Of a DNA stretch of 43,641 nt, positions 12,506 through 20,293 are shown in pieces. The first letter of the stretch is position 1; each line of letters starts with the position of its first letter. The translations under genes and the position numbers were made by a program. This DNA comes from Candidatus Uhrbacteria bacterium. Lineage in GTDB: Bacteria; Patescibacteriota; Patescibacteriia; UBA9934. The notes under the pieces were generated by a model. That model was not told where the DNA came from, searched no databases, and was given only the letters and a program-made list of their open reading frames with translations. The stretch covers positions 1 to 43,641 of the forward strand of contig DMOG01000027.1 of NCBI GenBank assembly GCA_003453595.1. Direction: 5' to 3'.

Positions 12506-14149
12506 ATGAAACACAACTATTTATTCATCGTCGGTGGAGTTATGAGTGGCGTTGGCAAAGGAACTTCCAGCGCAGCGCTTGGTTTAACTCTCAAAGCTAA
12601 AGGTTATAATGTTACAGCTATAAAAATTGATCCATATGTAAATGTGGATGCAGGTACAATGAATCCAGTTGAGCATGGTGAAGTTTTTGTAACTGTTGAT
12701 GGCGATGAAACAGATCAGGATGTGGGTACATATGAACGATACTTGGAAACAAATATTCCCAAAATTAATTACATGACCACTGGTCGGGTTTATCAAACAG
12801 TAATTCAGCGTGAGCGAAATCTTGAATATAAAGGCAAGTGTGTTGAGGTTGTTCCTCATGTTCCAGAAGAAATTATCAGGCGAATTGAACAGGCAAGCGA
12901 AGAAGCAAAGGCAGATATTACTTTAATTGAAGTTGGTGGAACTGTTGGTGAATATCAAAATGTTTTGTTTTTGGAAGCTGCTCGCATGATGCAGGTTAAG
13001 AATCCTAAATCAGTTAGGTTTGTAATTGTTAGCTATTTGCCAGTTCCTCCGTCAGTGGGAGAAATGAAAAGTAAACCAACTCAATATGCAATTAGAACTT
13101 TAAATAGTGCTGGAATTCGGCCTGACTTTGTTATTGGTCGATCAACCATGGCTATGGATGACCCACGCAAACAAAAGATAGCGTGGATTTGTGGAGTGCC
13201 AAAAGAACATATTATTAGTGCGCCTGACGCAAAAAGTGTTTATGACATTCCTGATATGTTTGAAGATCAAGATTTTGCAGACAATGTTTTAAAGTGTTTT
13301 AAACTAAAACGAAAAGGAAATGACTTAAAGCGCTGGCATGCTTTTGTGAAAAAAATGAAATCATCAAAGCGTGAGATAAAGATTGGAGTTGTAGGCAAGT
13401 ATTTTTCCACAGGCGATTTTGTTTTGTCTGATGTTTATATCTCAGTTCTTGAGGCGATTAAACACGCCGCTGTTGATCAAGGAGTTAAAGCAAAGATTGA
13501 GTGGCTAAACTCGGAAGAGTTTGAAAAAAATTCTACTAAGATGAAAAAGATATTAAGTCAGATGGATGGTGTGATTGTTCCAGGTGGATTTGGATCACGA
13601 GGAATAGAAGGGAAGATCGCGGCTATTGAATATTGTCGAAAAAATAAAGTTCCATATCTTGGGCTTTGTTATGGTTTGCAATGTGCAGTGATTGAATTTG
13701 CCCGACACAAGCTTGGGTATAAAGATGCAAATACAACCGAGATAGACGAAAAAACAAAACATCCAGTCGTCCACATTCAGGAAAGTCAAAAAGAAAATGT
13801 GGCCAAAGGATCATATGGTGGAACATTGCGGCTTGGTGGCTATCCATGCATGCTCAAGAAGGGAACTACGGCGCAAAAAGCATATGGCGGAGAAATGATC
13901 AGTGAGCGACATCGTCATCGTTATGAAGTTAATAATGAATATCGTGACGAACTAGAGAAGGCTGGATTGGTAATTTCCGGCATTAGTCCTGACGATCATT
14001 TTGTTGAGATTGTAGAAATAAAGGATCACCCGTTTTTTGTTGGCACTCAATTTCACCCAGAGTTCCAAAGCCGACCACTGACTCCGCACCCATTGTTTGT
14101 TGGATTAATGAAAGCAGCCAAGCAGAGAGATGGGGGAAGGGGAAAGTAG
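12506..14149 (+). CDS. pyrG: CTP synthase
   Basis: The 547 aa product makes CTP from UTP, ATP and glutamine. The synthase domain has the P-loop GVMSGVGKGTSSAALGLTLK near the N-terminus, 'DPYVNVDAGTMNPVEHGEVF', and 'EVGGTVGEYQN'. The class I glutaminase domain has the nucleophile Cys in YLGLCYGLQCAVIEFAR, and a His/Glu pair near the C-terminus (GTQFHPEFQSRP). Length is normal. It appears monocistronic. A small AGACCC/GGGTCT hairpin lies just downstream. Confidence 0.97.
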   Translation: MKHNYLFIVGGVMSGVGKGTSSAALGLTLKAKGYNVTAIKIDPYVNVDAGTMNPVEHGEVFVTVDGDETDQDVGTYERYLETNIPKINYMTTGRVYQTVIQRERNLEYKGKCVEVVPHVPEEIIRRIEQASEEAKADITLIEVGGTVGEYQNVLFLEAARMMQVKNPKSVRFVIVSYLPVPPSVGEMKSKPTQYAIRTLNSAGIRPDFVIGRSTMAMDDPRKQKIAWICGVPKEHIISAPDAKSVYDIPDMFEDQDFADNVLKCFKLKRKGNDLKRWHAFVKKMKSSKREIKIGVVGKYFSTGDFVLSDVYISVLEAIKHAAVDQGVKAKIEWLNSEEFEKNSTKMKKILSQMDGVIVPGGFGSRGIEGKIAAIEYCRKNKVPYLGLCYGLQCAVIEFARHKLGYKDANTTEIDEKTKHPVVHIQESQKENVAKGSYGGTLRLGGYPCMLKKGTTAQKAYGGEMISERHRHRYEVNNEYRDELEKAGLVISGISPDDHFVEIVEIKDHPFFVGTQFHPEFQSRPLTPHPLFVGLMKAAKQRDGGRGK

Positions 14150-14205
14150 AACACAAGACCCATGTGTCCCATAGGGTCTATAATACTTATCAACATTGCC
14201 GAAAA

Positions 14206-14283
14206 CAAAACAGCTTAGCTAAATCAGCTTAGCTAAATCAGTCCGGATCAAAACAGCTTAGCTGTTTGATACCGGACTGAAAT
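14206..14283. repeat. AGCTAAGCTG / TCCGGACT palindromic repeat, copy 2
   Basis: Three CAGCTTAGCT units (the reverse complement of the copy-1 core), one GTCCGG and one CCGGAC. It lies between convergent pyrG and rpmA. Confidence 0.85.
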
Positions 14284-14293
14284 TATTGAAAAC

Positions 14294-14319
14294 AAAAACC
14301 GCCATTACGGCGGTTTTTT
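14294..14319 (-). terminator. Intrinsic terminator of rpmA, usable in both directions
   Basis: AAAAACCGCC-ATTAC-GGCGGTTTTT, a perfect 10-bp stem. On the minus strand a TTTTTGTTTT tract follows, so it ends rpmA; the plus direction has T's as well. Confidence 0.85.
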
Positions 14320-14329
14320 AAATGCGGGA

Positions 14330-14602
14330 TTAGATTACATGAACTAATGTTCGCTGTTTGAGCTTGCCATTGAATCCGGCGATTTGCTTTTTGCTGAATT
14401 TTACTGTTCCGTCAATTCCAGCATAAAGTGTATCATCTGCTCCAGTCTTTACATTCTTTCCTGGGCGATATTTTGTACCGCGTTGTCGGATAAGAATCTG
14501 ACCAACTTTTACAGATTGTCCATCAGACTTTTTCAACCCGAGTCGTTTGGCAAGGGAATCGCGGCCATTAGAGGTGGAACCCGCAGCTTTTTTGTGTGAC
14601 AT
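14330..14602 (-). CDS. rpmA: 50S ribosomal protein L27
   Basis: The 90 aa product begins MSHKKAAGSTSNGRDSLAKR, the L27 signature (usual form AHKKAGGSSRNGRDS), and has 'VKVGQILIRQRGTKYRPGKNV'. Its N-terminal tail reaches the peptidyl-transferase centre. It lacks the extra N-terminal peptide that is cleaved in Firmicutes. rplU, its usual neighbour, is not next to it. TATAAA stands close to the ATG on the minus strand, within the large palindrome at 14611-14735. Confidence 0.97.
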   Translation of the reverse strand: MSHKKAAGSTSNGRDSLAKRLGLKKSDGQSVKVGQILIRQRGTKYRPGKNVKTGADDTLYAGIDGTVKFSKKQIAGFNGKLKQRTLVHVI

Positions 14603-14610
14603 ATTACTTT

Positions 14611-14735
14611 ATAAATTTATGCAGTCGGCGCATTGCGTTGTCGAAATCTCCGCTCTTTGTTTACCGTACATTCTAGTACGGCTCGCAAAGTGCTCGATTC
14701 CTCCTAGCACTGCATCCAACTGCATAAATTTATCG
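14611..14735. repeat. 125-bp imperfect palindrome (MITE-like hairpin)
   Basis: The ends ATAAATTTATGCAGT (14612-14626) and ACTGCATAAATTTAT (14720-14734) are exact complements. Inside, GCATTG...CTTTG and CAAAG...CACTGC pair imperfectly, and the tip is CCGTAC-ATTCTA-GTACGG. The whole gap folds into one long hairpin with no credible ORF. It sits between divergent rpmA and the 14883 gene. Confidence 0.75.
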
Positions 14736-14867
14736 CAGTTGAACGCTAAATACCGAGTACAAGTAAAACTAGATTACGAGCCGTAGTGTAGCGAATTAGT
14801 CATGATTCGTCAAGATCTTTTAGCAAAGCTAGATGCATTTGCCAAAAAAATGTATACTAACAACATC

Positions 14868-14873
14868 TATAAT
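14868..14873 (+). promoter_or_regulatory. -10 box of the 14883 gene
   Basis: TATAAT ends 9 nt before ATG 14883, supporting that start over the longer frame from 14802. Confidence 0.55.
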
Positions 14874-14882
14874 CAATTTTTC

Positions 14883-15275
14883 ATGAAAAAACAGCTTAAA
14901 AATGCTCAGGTGGTTTTTGCGGAAATGTGGAAGAAAAAGCCGGTGCAATTACTTTTTGGTGCCTCGATTATTCTTTTAGCAATCACATTTCTTATTCCAT
15001 ACCTTGAGCTTTATCCAGAAGTGATGACCAAAACAGCTGTTCCACTTCATTATAATATCCACTTTGGTGTTGATATGTTTGGTGCTTGGTGGCGGGTATT
15101 CACTCCTTCAATTGTTGGTCTGCTGATTATTATGATCAATACAATCTTTGCAATCGTCTATTGGTCAAAAGACAAAATGTTGTCCTATAGTCTGCTACTA
15201 ACATCAGTTGTTTTACATGTGTTTCTTATCCTTGCGACTATTTTTATGACATTGCTTAATCTGTCTTATGATTGA
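14883..15275 (+). CDS. Small membrane protein upstream of mraY
   Basis: The 130 aa product has three transmembrane helices (about residues 22-42, 73-93 and 101-125) with a His/Gly-containing loop after the first. I do not recognise a domain. The ATG at 14883 matches the -10 box 9 nt upstream; an in-frame ATG at 14802 would add 27 residues that look non-coding. The gene overlaps mraY by 8 bases, which implies translational coupling and suggests a link to lipid-linked wall precursor synthesis. Confidence 0.75.
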   Translation: MKKQLKNAQVVFAEMWKKKPVQLLFGASIILLAITFLIPYLELYPEVMTKTAVPLHYNIHFGVDMFGAWWRVFTPSIVGLLIIMINTIFAIVYWSKDKMLSYSLLLTSVVLHVFLILATIFMTLLNLSYD

Positions 15276-16326
15276 CCCCATGGTTATTTCAAAAATTCTT
15301 CTTTTAACAACAATCTCTTTTATTGTGGCTTTTGCTTGGACACCTTTGTTGACCAGTATTTTATATAAATACAAACTAGGAAAATCTTTGCGCAGCAAAA
15401 TCCAAGCTCCGATCTTTCACAAACTTCATGCCAAAAAAGCTGGCACACCAACTATGGGTGGTGTACTGGTGTGGGGAACTGTATTTGTAATAGCAATTTT
15501 ATTTTTATTTTTAAGTCAGTGGGAGATTCCAGTTTTGTCAAGCTTAAACTTTTTAACCCGAGGCCAAACTCTTTTGCCACTTGGCGCTTTGGTTGCTTCG
15601 GGAATTGTTGGTCTAGCTGACGATCTTTTAAATGTTCGTGGTATTGGAAAAAATGGTGGTGGAATTCACATTCGTCATCGACTCTTACTTTATTCAATAA
15701 TTGCGATCATTGGTGCTTGGTGGTTTTATGCAAAACTTGATTGGGATTTGTTCCATGTTCCTTTTGTTGGCGCATTTAATATTGGCTGGTGGTATATTCC
15801 AATTTTTATTCTGGTGATTGTAGGAACTTCATTTTCTGTCAATCAGACTGATGGACTAGATGGACTCGCTGGCGGATCACTTGTTTCTTCTTTTGGCGCA
15901 TTGGCTGTTATCGCCTTGTTCCAAGAAAGATATGACCTGGCAGTTTTTTGTGGAGTGATTGTTGGTGCGCTTATTGCGTTTTTGTGGTTTAACATTTATC
16001 CGGCGCGATTTATTATGGGTGATACTGGAGCAATGTCTTTAGGAGTGACATTGGCAATTGTTGCCATGCTTACTAATACAGCGCTTTTTTTGCCAGTCAT
16101 TGGATTTGTGTTTGTAATTGAGGCAGTGTCTACGATCATCCAGCTTATTTCCAAAAAAGTTTTTCACAAAAAAGTATTTCTTGTGGCCCCAATCCATCAT
16201 CACTTTGAAGCCAAGGGTTGGCCAGAACCAAAGGTTGTTATGCGTTTTTGGGTAATTTCTTGGATCGCTGCCGCACTAGGAATTATTCTTTTCTTAATTG
16301 ACGCGTCTTTAACTGGAGGATTTTAG
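15268..16326 (+). CDS. mraY: Phospho-N-acetylmuramoyl-pentapeptide-transferase MraY
   Basis: The 352 aa product is a polytopic membrane enzyme that makes lipid I from UDP-MurNAc-pentapeptide and undecaprenyl phosphate. Signature motifs are in order: KAGTPTMGG, the Asp pair in GLADDLLNVRG, NQTDGLDGLAGG, FNIYPARFIMGDTGAMSLG and the His motif APIHHHFEAKG. About ten transmembrane helices fit the family. It overlaps the preceding small membrane gene and is followed 15 bases later by ftsW, forming a wall/division operon. Confidence 0.97.
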   Translation: MIDPMVISKILLLTTISFIVAFAWTPLLTSILYKYKLGKSLRSKIQAPIFHKLHAKKAGTPTMGGVLVWGTVFVIAILFLFLSQWEIPVLSSLNFLTRGQTLLPLGALVASGIVGLADDLLNVRGIGKNGGGIHIRHRLLLYSIIAIIGAWWFYAKLDWDLFHVPFVGAFNIGWWYIPIFILVIVGTSFSVNQTDGLDGLAGGSLVSSFGALAVIALFQERYDLAVFCGVIVGALIAFLWFNIYPARFIMGDTGAMSLGVTLAIVAMLTNTALFLPVIGFVFVIEAVSTIIQLISKKVFHKKVFLVAPIHHHFEAKGWPEPKVVMRFWVISWIAAALGIILFLIDASLTGGF

Positions 16327-16341
16327 CTTGATCTTGAATTT

Positions 16342-17454
16342 ATGAAAAAAGATTCTGGCAAGATTGATCACATTTTTCTTTTATTGATTTTAGGTCTTAC
16401 AATTTTCGGATTATTAATTTTGGCATCTGCCTCTGGACCAGTTGCGTATACGGATAAGTTTGGCGACAGTTTTTATTTTGTAAAACACCAAGTTTTATCA
16501 GGAGTATTGCCAGGATTTGTTTTGATGTTTTTAGCATCGATCTTTCCTTATCAAATGTATAAAAAAGTTGCTTTTCCACTTTTGATTCTATCGATCGCCC
16601 TTTTAATATTAGTATTTATTCCAGGTATTGGAACTGACTTTGGCACTTTTGCTAATAGCTGGGTGCAGATAGGTGGACTTTCTTTTCAGCCAGCAGAAAT
16701 CGTTAAACTTACTTTTTTGATTTATTTGTGTGCTTGGATGGCGCAAAGAGCAGGGGGAGGGAAAATTCAGGATTTTTCCGAAGGCCTAATGCCTTTTTTA
16801 TTCATTATTGGATCAATCGCCGGTCTCATCTTGCTTCAGCCTGATCTAGGAACGCTTTCGATCATTGGTGCAGTTGCCTTGATTATTTATTTTGTGGCCG
16901 GTGGATCAATCAAACATTTGTTAGCCATTGGCGTTGGTTGTGTGGCTGCGTTTTTCCTATTGATTCAAATGTCGCCTTATCGAGCTGAGCGACTGATGAC
17001 TTTTTTGCATCCAGAACTTGATCCGCAGGGGATCGGCTACCAGATTAACCAAGCGTTGTTGGCCATTGGTTCAGGCGGATGGTTTGGTAGGGGATATGGT
17101 CATTCGTTGCAAAAGTATCAATATTTGCCAGAAGTTATCGGAGATTCAATTTTTGCCGTGATGGCCGAGGAGCTAGGATTTTTCTTTTCCATGCTTTTTT
17201 TGATTGCATTTGTTATTATGATATTGCGAGGACTTGAACTTGCTCGTAATGCTCCAGATAAGTTTGGCAGTTATTTGATAATTGGAATCGTAAGTTGGTT
17301 TGGAGTACAGGCTTTTGTAAATATCGGCGCCATGGTCGGCATCCTCCCAATCACCGGAGTTCCGCTTCCATTTTTAAGCTACGGAGGAACAGCATTAGTT
17401 GTTTCACTAGCCGCTGCTGGAGTCGTGTTAAATATTTCTAAGTCAGTTAAGTAA
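16342..17454 (+). CDS. ftsW: FtsW/RodA family lipid II polymerase (probable FtsW)
   Basis: The 370 aa product belongs to the SEDS family, which polymerises glycan strands from lipid II. Visible motifs are FANSWVQIGGLSFQPAEIVKL, LLQPDLGTLSII (the conserved Asp), GIGYQINQALLAIGSGGWFGRGYG, LPEVIGDSIFAVMAEELGF and the C-terminal ITGVPLPFLSYGGTALV. About ten transmembrane helices. Position between mraY and murG favours FtsW (division) over RodA (elongation). No class B PBP gene is adjacent. Confidence 0.93.
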   Translation: MKKDSGKIDHIFLLLILGLTIFGLLILASASGPVAYTDKFGDSFYFVKHQVLSGVLPGFVLMFLASIFPYQMYKKVAFPLLILSIALLILVFIPGIGTDFGTFANSWVQIGGLSFQPAEIVKLTFLIYLCAWMAQRAGGGKIQDFSEGLMPFLFIIGSIAGLILLQPDLGTLSIIGAVALIIYFVAGGSIKHLLAIGVGCVAAFFLLIQMSPYRAERLMTFLHPELDPQGIGYQINQALLAIGSGGWFGRGYGHSLQKYQYLPEVIGDSIFAVMAEELGFFFSMLFLIAFVIMILRGLELARNAPDKFGSYLIIGIVSWFGVQAFVNIGAMVGILPITGVPLPFLSYGGTALVVSLAAAGVVLNISKSVK

Positions 17455-17459
17455 CATAC

Positions 17460-17577
17460 AACCCCCTTCAACTCCCCCTTCGACATGTCAGACTGGTCTC
17501 CGTAAGGGGGAGAGATCGAGCCGCGGTTCGATTTCGATAGGCGTTTCCCTTCTTCGTAAGGAGGGGGTAGGGGAGGT
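17460..17577. repeat. CCCCCTT/AAGGGGGAG palindrome cluster
   Basis: ACTCCCCCTTCGAC...CGTAAGGGGGAG and TTCCCTTCTTCGTAAGGAGGGGG type elements fill the gap between ftsW and murG. They belong to the same family as 6890-6977. Confidence 0.7.
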
Positions 17578-17605
17578 TAATCGATTATCGTATAGTGAGG
17601 TCGGT

Positions 17606-17611
17606 TATAAT
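17606..17611 (+). promoter_or_regulatory. -10 box of murG
   Basis: TATAAT 27 nt before the murG ATG, so murG probably has its own transcript separate from ftsW. Confidence 0.45.
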
Positions 17612-17638
17612 CCATATAAGATTTGTAGAATTAAGATT

Positions 17639-18733
17639 ATGATAAACGACGAGCAAAATATCAAACGCATTCTTATGACCGGCGGGGGGACGCTTGGTCC
17701 TGTTACTCCGCTTTTGGCAATTGTTGAAGAATGGCAGAGCCAAGAAGAGGTTGAGGTTTTTTGGATTGGGACACGCAAAGGTCCAGAGTTGGCCTTGGTT
17801 GCGTCAATGAATATTCCGTTTTCACCAATCGTGGCACCAAAGTTTGATAGAGCTTGTTGGTGGAAATGGTGGATGATTCCAATCGTATTATTGATCGGTT
17901 GTATTGAGTCTTTTATCAAGCTTCGAGAAATTCGTCCGGATATTGTTTTTACTGCCGGTGGATATGTGAGTGTCCCGGTGGTGATTATGGCCTGGGCTTT
18001 GCGAATTCCGGTTTGGGTACATCAACTTGATATTGTTCCGGGATTGGCAAATAAAATCATGGCTCCGTTTGCTCATCAAATTACAGTCACTTGGCCAGAG
18101 TCACTGGAATCATTTTCACAAAAAAAGACAACAGTGGTTGGTGGTGTGATGCGTCATGCGCTTTTACACGGTGACCGAGATCAGATTTTTGAAAGATACG
18201 AACTTTCTAAAGATAGACCAACACTTTTGGTAATGGGCGGCGGCACAGGCGCGCAAGCAATTAATGAAACCATGGAAGCCATTGGTTCTGATCTTTTGGA
18301 AGATATGCAAATTATTCATTTGACTGGCAAAGGAAAAATGACCACAGAGTTGGAGAATATGGGGGAAGGTTATTTAGCACTTGAATTCTTGGGACTGGGA
18401 ATGCGTGATGCATTTGCCATGGCTGATTTGGTGGTTGCTCGCGCTGGTATGGGAACAATCATTGAACTTTCAGCTTTGCGTAAGCCATCAATTTTTATTC
18501 CACTTCACAATACAGACCAGCTAGCCAACGCCCGGATGATTGAAGACCGCGCTGCCGGAGAAGTACTTTGGGACATGAATCCACAGATTTTGCAGCAAAC
18601 AATTTCCAGACTCATGTTTGAAGAAGATCAATGTAAGCGACTGTCATACCGCATCAGCGCCCTATTCTCAGCTTTTGGAGCGAAAGACATTGTCAGAATG
18701 GCAGGTGGAATGGGGTTGGGGGAGGAGGAATAG
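17639..18733 (+). CDS. murG: UDP-GlcNAc:lipid I transferase MurG-like
   Basis: The 364 aa product is a GT28 family glycosyltransferase that would convert lipid I to lipid II at the inner face of the membrane. Landmarks are an N-terminal Gly loop, DIVFTAGGYVSVPVVIMAWALRIP, HQLDIVPGLANK, LLVMGGGTGAQAINE and the donor-site motif VARAGMGTIIELSALRKPSIFIP with NTDQLANA. The first Gly loop reads GGGTLGPVTPLLAI, not the usual GGTGGHVxPxLA, so the conserved His of that loop is missing. This may be a lineage variant. It ends the mraY-ftsW-murG block. Confidence 0.92.
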   Translation: MINDEQNIKRILMTGGGTLGPVTPLLAIVEEWQSQEEVEVFWIGTRKGPELALVASMNIPFSPIVAPKFDRACWWKWWMIPIVLLIGCIESFIKLREIRPDIVFTAGGYVSVPVVIMAWALRIPVWVHQLDIVPGLANKIMAPFAHQITVTWPESLESFSQKKTTVVGGVMRHALLHGDRDQIFERYELSKDRPTLLVMGGGTGAQAINETMEAIGSDLLEDMQIIHLTGKGKMTTELENMGEGYLALEFLGLGMRDAFAMADLVVARAGMGTIIELSALRKPSIFIPLHNTDQLANARMIEDRAAGEVLWDMNPQILQQTISRLMFEEDQCKRLSYRISALFSAFGAKDIVRMAGGMGLGEEE

Positions 18734-18784
18734 GAAGTTTAAAGTCAAAAGTGGGTCAAGCAGTGAATTGAGGAATCTTAGAAA

Positions 18785-18845
18785 TCAGTCCGGTATAAAA
18801 CAGCTAAGCTGAATCAACCCGGACTGGAATGGCTAAGCTGAATTA
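18785..18845. repeat. AGCTAAGCTG / TCCGGACT palindromic repeat, copy 3
   Basis: AGTCCGGTATAAAACAGCTAAGCTG followed by CCCGGACTGG and GGCTAAGCTG; two core units in the same orientation as copy 1. It lies between murG and tRNA-Lys, preceded by a short AAAGT-type stretch at 18736-18752. Confidence 0.8.
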
Positions 18846-18897
18846 ATAACTGTTACGCGATTTTATTGAGTTATATTGAGGTTTGCGTTTGAGATAC

Positions 18898-18926
18898 TTG
18901 ATTTACCTGAGAAAACATGATATAAA
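18898..18926 (+). promoter_or_regulatory. Promoter of tRNA-Lys
   Basis: TTGATT (18898-18903), a 17-bp spacer and TATAAA (18921-18926) with an extended TGA. It ends 11 nt before the tRNA 5' end. Confidence 0.7.
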
Positions 18927-18937
18927 ATTGCCGTTAT

Positions 18938-19013
18938 GCACCGGTAGCTCAGTCGGTAGAGCGAAGGCCTTTTAAGCCTGAGGTCGCGGGTTCGAGTCCC
19001 GCCCGGTGTACCA
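18938..19013 (+). tRNA. tRNA-Lys (anticodon UUU)
   Basis: A 76-nt cloverleaf with encoded CCA. Acceptor GCACCGG/CCGGTGT (G-U at the first pair), D-arm GCTC/GAGC, anticodon stem AAGGC/GCCTG with a mismatch at its outer pair, loop CTTTTAA with anticodon TTT at 18971-18973, T-arm GCGGG-TTCGAGT-CCCGC. Confidence 0.95.
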
Positions 19014-19055
19014 GGCCGTCGAACGGCCTTACAAGGCAAGTTCGAAGGAACCAAG

Positions 19056-19150
19056 AAAGCCATCTATTTAATAGGTGGTTTTCTGTTTTTTAAAAGCCTG
19101 TGGCCGAAATTGAACCTCTCAAGTTTGAACTCCCAGAGGTTCAATTTTTT
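19056..19150 (+). terminator. Two tandem intrinsic terminators after tRNA-Lys
   Basis: The first is AAAGCCATCTA/TAGGTGGTTTT (19056-19082, 11 bp with G-U pairs) followed by CTGTTTTTT. The second is AAATTGAACCTCT/AGAGGTTCAATTT (19107-19119 with 19135-19147, perfect 13 bp) with further T's. Between tRNA end and the first there is also a GGCCGTCGAACGGCC hairpin (19014-19029). Confidence 0.8.
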
Positions 19151-19277
19151 GCTTGCATTGTGTTTTGCAGGTTCATCGCTTCAAAACTAAGTCCTTATAG
19201 CTTGACTGTTTAGGTTAAATGACCTATGGTCGAGTCTTGAGGCTCGGCCTCTTGCAGATAAATAGTTGATAACTATG

Positions 19278-19309
19278 TGTGGATAAGCCATAAAACAATG
19301 TTGTCCACA
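19278..19309. promoter_or_regulatory. DnaA-box-like pair
   Basis: TGTGGATAA (19278-19286), the exact complement of TTATCCACA, and TTGTCCACA (19301-19309, one mismatch), 14 bases apart in a non-coding gap. dnaA is not nearby. From 19150 to 19277 I see only short repeats and no gene. Confidence 0.4.
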
Positions 19310-19365
19310 GGCGGAATTGATTTATCTGGTACAATGACTGTAGCTAATTCATAATAAATATAAGT

Positions 19366-19515
19366 ATGGAAGATACAATGAACCCAACACCACAGGCTGA
19401 TGAGCCAGTAGTGACACCTGTTGAAGAAACAGTCGAAGCTCCTGCAGAGACTGTAGAAGTAACACCGGAAGCGCCAGTTGAGGTAGCTCCTGCAGAAGAG
19501 GCTCCAACAGTATAG
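19366..19515 (+). CDS. Small acidic Pro/Glu/Val/Thr-rich protein (49 aa)
   Basis: ATG 19366 to TAG 19513-19515. The product is strongly acidic with repeating P-V-E-x-T-V-E-A-P-A-E type units and no hydrophobic segment, so it is probably disordered and soluble. A TACAAT -10 with an extended TGG (about 19327-19335) lies upstream and a strong terminator follows 13 bases after the stop, which frames it as a real single-gene unit. An ATG four codons in (19378) is an alternative start. No family is recognised. Confidence 0.65.
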   Translation: MEDTMNPTPQADEPVVTPVEETVEAPAETVEVTPEAPVEVAPAEEAPTV

Positions 19516-19528
19516 TCAACACGACGAT

Positions 19529-19566
19529 GAAAATCGCCCCCGAAACCGGAGGCGATTTTCTTTTTA
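19529..19566 (+). terminator. Intrinsic terminator of the 49 aa gene
   Basis: GAAAATCGCC/GGCGATTTTC, a perfect 10-bp stem, followed by TTTTTATTT. Confidence 0.88.
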
Positions 19567-19586
19567 TTTCATGCATGCAAGCTTAA

Positions 19587-20010
19587 TCCCATCCCCATCC
19601 CGACGAGAGGAGGGATCTTTTCACTTCGGATGATCACTAATCGAGAGGATTTCTCCTAGGCGTCGAAATGGGGGATTTTTTTATCCCAATCTCGACATTC
19701 GCATTCTACATTTATCTCGATACCCCCTTGTTCCCATCTCGACGCCTAGCCCAACTTCGTATCAAACTTCGATGGGCCCTTCGTAACTTTAGTGAAGAAG
19801 GGGAGAGATCTTTTCGAGTTAGATCGAAGTGAGAAGATTTCTCCCTCTGGTCGAAATGGGAATATGCGCATCCCATCTCGACACGACTCTCATCTCCTAT
19901 CTCGACCCCTCATCCCTATCCCGACAAGAGGTCCCTCTGGTCGAAATGGGGAGTGAGACTTAGATAATTTCTCCCTCCGATCTGTCTGATGGGTTTTTGT
20001 TCGAAATGGA
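19587..20010. repeat. Dense array of CCCATCTCGAC / GTCGAAATGGG repeats
   Basis: Over about 420 bases the unit CCCATCYCGAC or a close variant occurs about eight times, and its near-complement GTCGAAATGGG four times. Some pairs form hairpins, such as 19663-19698 and 19851-19884. Between them stand GAGATCTTTTCGAG, AGAAGATTTCTCC and CCCTTCGTAAC...GAAGAAGGGG pieces. It is the densest copy of a family also at 8417-8451, 30963-31025 and 33831-33858. No ORF is credible here. Confidence 0.85.
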
Positions 20011-20058
20011 GGATGAGGTAAAACAGGGGAGTTATATGTGTTATCTCTTGACACATTC

Positions 20059-20086
20059 TTGATACTAATTCTAGATTGGTTACAAT
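20059..20086 (+). promoter_or_regulatory. Promoter of the zinc-ribbon-like small gene
   Basis: TTGATA (20059-20064), a 16-bp spacer and TACAAT (20081-20086). A TTGACA at 20048-20053 has no well-placed -10 and is less likely. Confidence 0.5.
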
Positions 20087-20114
20087 ATAGACATAATTCT
20101 TAAAGTAAATTCCT

Positions 20115-20285
20115 ATGGGAGTTTGTGTTGCATGTAGCTCTGTCGCACCTGACGAAGTTATGCAAGATGATCTTTGTCCTAACTGTCTTGGTGATGAGGC
20201 AGTTGAGCAAATGGATGATGATTTGGAGTTGGATGAAGAGATTCTTGATGATGAGCAAGATGAAGAAATGTCAGACGAAGAGTAA
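20115..20285 (+). CDS. Small zinc-ribbon-like protein with acidic tail (56 aa)
   Basis: ATG 20115 to TAA 20283-20285. The N-terminal half has two Cys pairs, MGVCVACSSV and LCPNCLGD (C4/C7 and C21/C24), a zinc-ribbon spacing. The C-terminal half is almost all Asp and Glu (residues 34-56). TATGGGAG-type sequence and a promoter precede it; a terminator hairpin follows 8 bases after the stop. Such small metal-binding proteins with acidic tails often bind proteins or mimic nucleic acid, but the function is unknown. Confidence 0.72.
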   Translation: MGVCVACSSVAPDEVMQDDLCPNCLGDEAVEQMDDDLELDEEILDDEQDEEMSDEE

Positions 20286-20293
20286 TTAAAAAG

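Noticed and set aside
14547..14786. 79 aa plus-strand frame
   Set aside because: It runs antisense to rpmA and through the 125-bp palindrome; no start signals and no plausible product.
19150..20010. Replication origin or CRISPR array
   Set aside because: Repeats are irregular in length and partly palindromic, without constant spacers, so not CRISPR. Only two DnaA-like boxes, no AT-rich unwinding cluster and no dnaA/dnaN, so an origin is not supported.
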